DNA of 64,000 nt from Lysobacter sp. FW306-1B-D06B (GTDB taxonomy: Bacteria > Pseudomonadota > Gammaproteobacteria > Xanthomonadales > Xanthomonadaceae). The position numbers and the translations under genes are program-made. Below are positions 59,614 to 64,000 of this stretch, in pieces. Numbering within the stretch: the first letter of the stretch is position 1; the number at the start of each line of letters is the position of its first letter. The notes beneath the pieces are model-generated. The model was not told the origin of the DNA, ran no database searches, and was given only the letters and a program-made list of their open reading frames with translations. The stretch is taken from assembly GCF_038446665.1 (NCBI RefSeq), contig NZ_CP151802.1, positions 3,100,001-3,164,000 on the forward strand. Reading direction: 5' to 3'.

Positions 59614-61479
59614 TCAGCCTTCCAGCTCGTTCCACCGCTCGTACGCGGCGTCGAGTTCAGCCTGCGTCTTCGCCATCAGGTCCGTGTGCGCGGTGATCGC
59701 CGCCGCGTCGCGCTGGTAGAACGCGGGCTCGTTCATCTGCGCGGTGAGTTCGGCGACGCGCGTTTCCAGTGCTTCGATGCGCGCCGGCAGCTGCTCCAGC
59801 TCGCGCGCGTCCTTGTAACTCAGCTTCTTCTTCGCGGCGGGCGCGGGCGAAGACGCGGCGGCCGCGACGGGTTTCGTCGCAACCAACGGCACGGACTTCA
59901 CCGGACGCTGGCGCAGCCAGTCGGTGTAACCGCCGACGTATTCGCCGACGCGACCGTCGCCTTCCATCACCAGCGTGGAGGTCACCACGTTGTCGAGGAA
60001 ATCGCGATCGTGGCTGACCAGGAGCAGCGTACCGGGGTAGTCGGCCAACAGTTCTTCCAGCAGTTCCAGCGTTTCGACGTCCAGGTCGTTGGTCGGTTCG
60101 TCCATTACCAGCAGGTTGGACGGTTGCGCGAACAGCTTGGCCAGCAGCAGGCGGTTGCGCTCGCCGCCGGAGAGGCGGGTGATCGGCGCGCGCGCACGTT
60201 CGGGCGTGAACAGGAAATCCTGGAGATACCCGATCACGTGCTTGGACTTGCCGCCGACCTCGACGAACTCGCGGCCCTCGGCCACGTTCTCCAGCGCGTT
60301 CCAGTCCTCGCGCAGCGTGGCGCGGTACTGGTCGAAGTACGCGACCTGCAGGTTGCTGCCCAGCTTCACTTCGCCCGAATCGGGCTTCAGCTCGCCCAGC
60401 AGCAGCTTGATGAGCGTGGTCTTGCCGCTGCCGTTGGGGCCGATCAGGCCGATGCGGTCGCCGCGGAAGATGGTGGTGGACAGGTCGCGGATGAGCGCGC
60501 GCTCCCCGTAGGCGAAGTTCAGGTCCTTGGCTTCGACGACCTTCTTGCCGGAACTCTCGCTCTGGGCGAAGTCCATCTTCACGTTGCCGGTCAGGTCGCG
60601 TCGCTGCGAGCGCTCCACGCGCATCGCCTTGAGGCGGCGCACGCGGCCTTCGTCGCGCGTGCGGCGGGCTTTGATGCCCTGCCGGATCCAGACTTCCTCC
60701 TGCGCCAGCATCTTGTCGAAGCGTGCGTTTTCCTGCGCTTCGGCGTTGAGGCGTTCCTCGCGGCGGCGCAGGTAGTTGTCCCAGTCGCCGGGCCAGCTGG
60801 TCACCTGGCCGCGGTCGATCTCGACGATGCGCGTGGCCAGCGAACGCAGGAAGCGGCGGTCGTGGGTGACGAACACCAGCGCGCCTTGCCAGCCCTTGAG
60901 GAAGCTTTCGAGCCAGTCGATGGCCTCGATGTCCAGGTGGTTGGTCGGCTCGTCCAGCAGCAGCACGTCCGGCGCGGACACCAGCGCGCGCGCCAGCAGC
61001 ACGCGGCGCTTCATGCCGCCCGACAGGCGCGCGAACACGGCGTCGCCGTCCAGGTCCAGTTTCTGCAACGTCTCGGTCACGCGCTGGTCCAGCGACCAGC
61101 CCTGCGCATCCTCGATCTTCTGCTGCACTTTCGCCAGCGCGTCGGTGTCGACGTGTTCGGCGTGGCTGAGATGGTGGAACTGCGCCAGCCAGGCGCCCAG
61201 TTCGCCCAGGCCGCCGGCGACCACGTCCCAGACGTCGCCGTCGGCGCCGTGCGGCACTTCCTGTTCAAGACGGGCGACGCGAACGCCGCCTTCGCGGCGG
61301 ATCTCGCCGTCGTCGGGGTGGATTTCCTCGGCGATCAGGCGCATCAGCGTGGACTTGCCGGCGCCGTTGCGGCCGATCAGCGCGATGCGCTCGCCGGGTT
61401 CGATGGACAGGACGACGTCGTCCAGCAGCAAGGGGCCGCCGACGCCGTAGTCGACGTTGTTCAGGGTGATCAGGGGCAT
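59614..61479 (-). CDS. uup: ABC-F family ATPase Uup
   Basis: 621 residues. Two ATP-binding cassettes: Walker A GRNGAGKST (about residue 40) with signature LSGGMKRRVLLARAL (about 155), and GPNGSGKTT (about 350) with LSGGERNRLLLAKLF (about 430). The linker helices lie between. A C-terminal coiled-coil DNA/rRNA-binding domain (about 545-615) has the KKLSYKDARELEQLPARIEA motif of Uup. ABC-F proteins act on ribosomes or, for Uup, in branched-DNA intermediates. No membrane segments. Confidence 0.95.
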   Translation of the reverse strand: MPLITLNNVDYGVGGPLLLDDVVLSIEPGERIALIGRNGAGKSTLMRLIAEEIHPDDGEIRREGGVRVARLEQEVPHGADGDVWDVVAGGLGELGAWLAQFHHLSHAEHVDTDALAKVQQKIEDAQGWSLDQRVTETLQKLDLDGDAVFARLSGGMKRRVLLARALVSAPDVLLLDEPTNHLDIEAIDWLESFLKGWQGALVFVTHDRRFLRSLATRIVEIDRGQVTSWPGDWDNYLRRREERLNAEAQENARFDKMLAQEEVWIRQGIKARRTRDEGRVRRLKAMRVERSQRRDLTGNVKMDFAQSESSGKKVVEAKDLNFAYGERALIRDLSTTIFRGDRIGLIGPNGSGKTTLIKLLLGELKPDSGEVKLGSNLQVAYFDQYRATLREDWNALENVAEGREFVEVGGKSKHVIGYLQDFLFTPERARAPITRLSGGERNRLLLAKLFAQPSNLLVMDEPTNDLDVETLELLEELLADYPGTLLLVSHDRDFLDNVVTSTLVMEGDGRVGEYVGGYTDWLRQRPVKSVPLVATKPVAAAASSPAPAAKKKLSYKDARELEQLPARIEALETRVAELTAQMNEPAFYQRDAAAITAHTDLMAKTQAELDAAYERWNELEG

Positions 61480-61499
61480 GCGGGCATTCTACCGGCTTG

Positions 61500-61537
61500 C
61501 CCTCACCCCAACCCCTCTCCCGCGAGCGGGAGAGGGG
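61500..61537. repeat. CCCTCTCCC-family repeat, single arm
   Basis: CCTCACCCCAACCCCTCTCC then CGCGAGCGGGAGAGGGGC, one long hairpin between divergent uup and the MpaB-type gene. Confidence 0.8.
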
Positions 61538-61562
61538 CTCGAGCGCATGGGATCATCGCCCC

Positions 61563-62471
61563 ATGCCGCCCCTGCGCGCCCTCGCCGCCCAACGCATCCG
61601 CCACTGGGTGCTGTCCGCGTTCCCGCGCGGGCAGAGCGGCATCGACTACGACCGCCCGCCCGGCGATCCCGGCCTGTTCGGCCCGGACAGCGTCACCTGG
61701 CGCGTGCACGCGGATTTCCCCGGCATGCTCGCCGGCGGGCTGTGCGCGCTGATGCTGCAGACGCTGCACCCGCTCGCGCTGGCCGGCGTGTACGACCATT
61801 CCAACTTCCGCACCGACCTGGTCGGCCGCCTGCGTCGCACCACCAACTTCGTCGCGGGCACGACGTACGCGTCGCGCCCCGAAGCGCAGAAACTGATCGA
61901 CCGCGTCGCCGGCATCCACGCGCAGGTGCACGGCGTCACGCCCGACGGCCGCGCATACCGCGCCGACGATCCCGCGCTGCTGACCTGGGTGCATGTCACG
62001 GAGAGCTTCGGCTTCCTGGAAGGCTTCCGCCGCTATTCGCCGCTGGCGCTGCCCGTCGGAGCCGCCGATGCGTACTACGACGAAGTCCGCCGCATCGCCG
62101 AAGCGCTGGGCGCACGCGACGTGCCCGCTTCGGAAGCCCAGGTGCGCGATTACTTCGCCCAGGTGCAGGACGGGCTGGGATTCGACGAACGCTCGCGCGA
62201 AGTGCTCGACGTGCTCGCGCACATCCGTCTGCCGGTGCCGGCGGCGGGGCTGTCGCGTGAGCTGTTCCTCGGCGCGGGCGCGGCGCTGCTGCCGCACTGG
62301 GCAGTGCAGCGACTGTCGCTGGGCACGGCGCAACGCACCCGCGCCCGCGTCGCCGCAGGCACGTTGCGCGCGATCGCGCCGCTGTTCCGCATCGCGCTCA
62401 GCGACGGCGTCGCGCCGCGCGCGTGCCGTCGCGTGGACGTGGAGCCGGCGATCCTGGATCGCTGGCCCTGA
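61563..62471 (+). CDS. Oxygenase MpaB/DUF2236 family protein
   Basis: 302 residues from ATG 61563. Conserved segments: VTWRVHADFPGMLAGGLCAL and MLQTLHPLALAGVYDHSNFR near the start, HVTESFGFLEGFRRYSPLAL in the middle (about 142), and a helical C-terminal half. MpaB/DUF2236 proteins include fungal and bacterial oxygenases that bind heme or a metal through conserved His and Glu residues. Role unknown. It is divergent from uup. Confidence 0.85.
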   Translation: MPPLRALAAQRIRHWVLSAFPRGQSGIDYDRPPGDPGLFGPDSVTWRVHADFPGMLAGGLCALMLQTLHPLALAGVYDHSNFRTDLVGRLRRTTNFVAGTTYASRPEAQKLIDRVAGIHAQVHGVTPDGRAYRADDPALLTWVHVTESFGFLEGFRRYSPLALPVGAADAYYDEVRRIAEALGARDVPASEAQVRDYFAQVQDGLGFDERSREVLDVLAHIRLPVPAAGLSRELFLGAGAALLPHWAVQRLSLGTAQRTRARVAAGTLRAIAPLFRIALSDGVAPRACRRVDVEPAILDRWP

Positions 62472-62477
62472 GCCCGC

Positions 62478-63119
62478 TCAGCCGCCAGGTGGCGGCAGCA
62501 CCACGATCCGCGTCGCCGTGCGCAGGCGGCCCTGCATGCGGAAGGCCAGGTCGACTTCGTCGCCGGCCTTGAGCTGGTCGAACCGCATCGGGCTGCCGTC
62601 CAGCGCGAAAACCTGCGTCTGCGCGTCGAAGCCGATGCGATTGCGGATGCGGCTTTGGTCCTGATCGATCAGCAGCACGCCGGTGCGCGGCACGATCTCG
62701 CCGATGGTGCCGTGCAGGTACTGGCCCCAGCCCTGCCCCGGCGTGGTGTCGGGCAGGCGCCGCACGGACGTGGCCTCGATGCGGTTGCCGGTGGTCACCG
62801 TGTTCAGCAGCAGGCGGTCGCCGGGCTGCAGCTTCGGTCGCGTCGCGCGATCGGCCGCCGCCTTCGCCTCGTCGTAGTACAGGTTGATCGGCGCGCCCTG
62901 CCCCAGTTCGCTGCCGGTGCGCGCGTCCTGGCTGAGCACGATGCGGTGCTGCTTGGGATCATGGCGCTGCAACGTGCCGACGATGCGACCCTGCACCTGG
63001 GCGAACGCCGTCGCCATGAAGCCGACCGCGACGCACGCCATCAGCGCGATCGCCACGGCACGAAGCCCGCCTGCCCTCGCCCGCCCGGCGGCGATGGTCC
63101 CAACCCTCGAATTGCCCAT
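62478..63119 (-). CDS. Exported hypothetical protein
   Basis: 213 residues with a signal sequence (AVAIALMACVAVGFMATAFA near 21-40). The mature part is beta-rich: QGRIVGTLQRHDPKQHRIVL, LQPGDRLLLNTVTTGNRIEA, a GTIGEIVPRTGVLLIDQD repeat-like middle and a VDLAFRMQGRLRTATRIVVL end, consistent with two OB-fold-like modules. I recognise no named family. It is convergent with the MpaB gene. Confidence 0.65.
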   Translation of the reverse strand: MGNSRVGTIAAGRARAGGLRAVAIALMACVAVGFMATAFAQVQGRIVGTLQRHDPKQHRIVLSQDARTGSELGQGAPINLYYDEAKAAADRATRPKLQPGDRLLLNTVTTGNRIEATSVRRLPDTTPGQGWGQYLHGTIGEIVPRTGVLLIDQDQSRIRNRIGFDAQTQVFALDGSPMRFDQLKAGDEVDLAFRMQGRLRTATRIVVLPPPGG

Positions 63120-63177
63120 GGCGCACCTCCACGATGCCCCTGCGGCGGCATCATGCGCGGCCCGCGTGTAGGCGGTG

Positions 63178-64000
63178 TCAGGAACTGCAGGACAGCATCG
63201 AGCAGCCGGCGCGTTCGCGCGCCCAGTCAGGCCGGCGGCGTGCGTAGGCCTCGTGGCCGGGCTGGTCGTCGTAGGGGCGGCGCATGACCTCCAGCAGCTC
63301 GGTCACGCCGCCGATGTCGCCTTCGGTCGCGCGATCGATCGCTTCCTGCGCGAGGTAGTTGCGCAGCACGTAGCGCGGGTTGGCGGCGTTCATGCGCGAG
63401 CGCCGCGCATGCGGCGTCAGGTCCTGCGCATCCAGGCGCACGGCGTAGAGCCGCAGCCATTCGCGCAACGCCGGCTCCACCGCCTCGCGGCGCGCGGCGT
63501 CGTAGAAGGCGTCGTCCAGGGGCGCGAGATCCGGCGACTTCGGATCGATATCGGCCAGCCCGCGGAAGAACAGCGTCATGTCGATCTCGCCCTCGGTCAG
63601 CAGGTCCTGCAACTGCTGCATCAGCGCGGTGTCCTCTTCGCGACAGGCGTCCAGCCCGAGCTTGCGCGCGGTGTTCTCGCGGTCGCATTCCAGGTAGGTG
63701 GAGACGAAGCGGCGCAGGCCGGCCTGCAACGGCTCGGTGTCGTCGAACAGCAGCGAGAGCGAACCCGCCAGCCGCCCGAGGTTCCAGTACGCCACCTGCG
63801 GCTGCTGGCCGAATCGATAGCGGCGCTGGTGGCGATCGGTGGTGTTGGGCGTCCAGCCGGGATCGAAGTTGTCGATCCAGCCGTAGGGACCGTAGTCGAT
63901 GGTCAGGCCGAGGATCGACATGTTGTCGGTGTTCATCACGCCGTGCACGAAGCCCACGCGGATCCAGTGCGCCATCAACCGCGCCGTGCGTTCGCACACC
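63178..64000 (-). CDS. selO: Protein adenylyltransferase SelO (YdiU), 5' end outside the window
   Basis: The last 274 codons of SelO. Family segments are MAHWIRVGFVHGVMNTDNMS, ILGLTIDYGPYGWIDNFDPG, then GWTPNTTDRHQRRYRFGQQP, GRLAGSLSLLFDDTEPLQAG and NPRYVLRNYLAQEAIDRATE. SelO transfers AMP to protein side chains; the C-terminal GCSMLSCSS replaces the selenocysteine (CUSS-type) end of the eukaryotic selenoprotein. The N-terminal kinase-like region lies past the right edge. Confidence 0.95.
   Translation of the reverse strand, partial: VCERTARLMAHWIRVGFVHGVMNTDNMSILGLTIDYGPYGWIDNFDPGWTPNTTDRHQRRYRFGQQPQVAYWNLGRLAGSLSLLFDDTEPLQAGLRRFVSTYLECDRENTARKLGLDACREEDTALMQQLQDLLTEGEIDMTLFFRGLADIDPKSPDLAPLDDAFYDAARREAVEPALREWLRLYAVRLDAQDLTPHARRSRMNAANPRYVLRNYLAQEAIDRATEGDIGGVTELLEVMRRPYDDQPGHEAYARRRPDWARERAGCSMLSCSS

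Overview
The window looks like a chromosomal segment of a high-GC gammaproteobacterium of the Xanthomonadaceae, most like Lysobacter. This rests on strong G/C third-position bias in the core genes, a serC-pheA-hisC-aroA cluster, a FecI/FecR-controlled TonB receptor, msrPQ, uup, selO and the REP-like families typical of that group. The assignment is inference from gene content; no database was searched.

Region by region. 1-1.2 kb: a truncated DUF2750 gene and small hypotheticals. 1.3-2.9 kb: a clade-3-type catalase behind a recognisable OxyR site. 3.0-9.2 kb: one minus-strand operon, ECF sigma factor > FecR anti-sigma > STN-domain TonB-dependent receptor > exported PHP-family phosphoesterase, the last with an apparent one-base frameshift in its signal peptide. 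9.4-10.4 kb: small ORFs including DUF1272. 10.9-18.75 kb: the most unusual part, some 15 small minus-strand genes, nearly all followed within about 20 bases of their stop codon by a copy of a ~90-bp double-hairpin element. All copies point the same way and none was noticed elsewhere in the window. The layout resembles an integron cassette array or a cluster of recombination sites without an integrase. 18.8-23.3 kb: a TonB-C protein, a block of A-tract/T-tract hairpins, a FAS1 protein and hypotheticals. 23.4-28.2 kb: an accessory patch of visibly lower GC with a TIR-like (PF10137-type) protein, a DUF2321 remnant and a zinc-ribbon/DUF4145 protein, interleaved with a second ~100-bp inverted-repeat family, then adhP and tRNA-Ser(UGA).

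28.4-45.2 kb is conserved core: LysR regulator divergent from azoreductase, serS, a TonB-like protein, an O-antigen ligase-like protein, serC-pheA-hisC-aroA (serine and aromatic amino acid synthesis, ending in overlapping start/stop codons), msrPQ (periplasmic methionine sulfoxide repair), an FHA protein, a PHA-system protein, a patatin phospholipase and a TrxR-like flavoprotein. 45.3-49.4 kb is regulatory: a NarL-type response regulator, DoxX, AraC, a secreted alpha/beta hydrolase and two overlapping single-domain LuxR proteins. 49.6-64 kb: an unknown 361-aa protein next to a secreted N1/T1-type ribonuclease lacking the usual catalytic glutamate, an M14 peptidase, a multidomain lysozyme-inhibitor-like lipoprotein, OmdA-, ThpR-, NHL-M23-, AlkB-, Uup- and MpaB-family genes, and the C-terminal part of SelO at the right edge.

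Three dispersed repeat families punctuate gene ends: the CCCGGGTAAG family (mostly 23-28 kb), the CCCTCTCCC/GGGAGAGGG family (30-61 kb) and the GTCATCCCCGC REP family (28.0 and 40.2 kb). No rRNA, CRISPR array, transposase, phage gene or integrase was seen.
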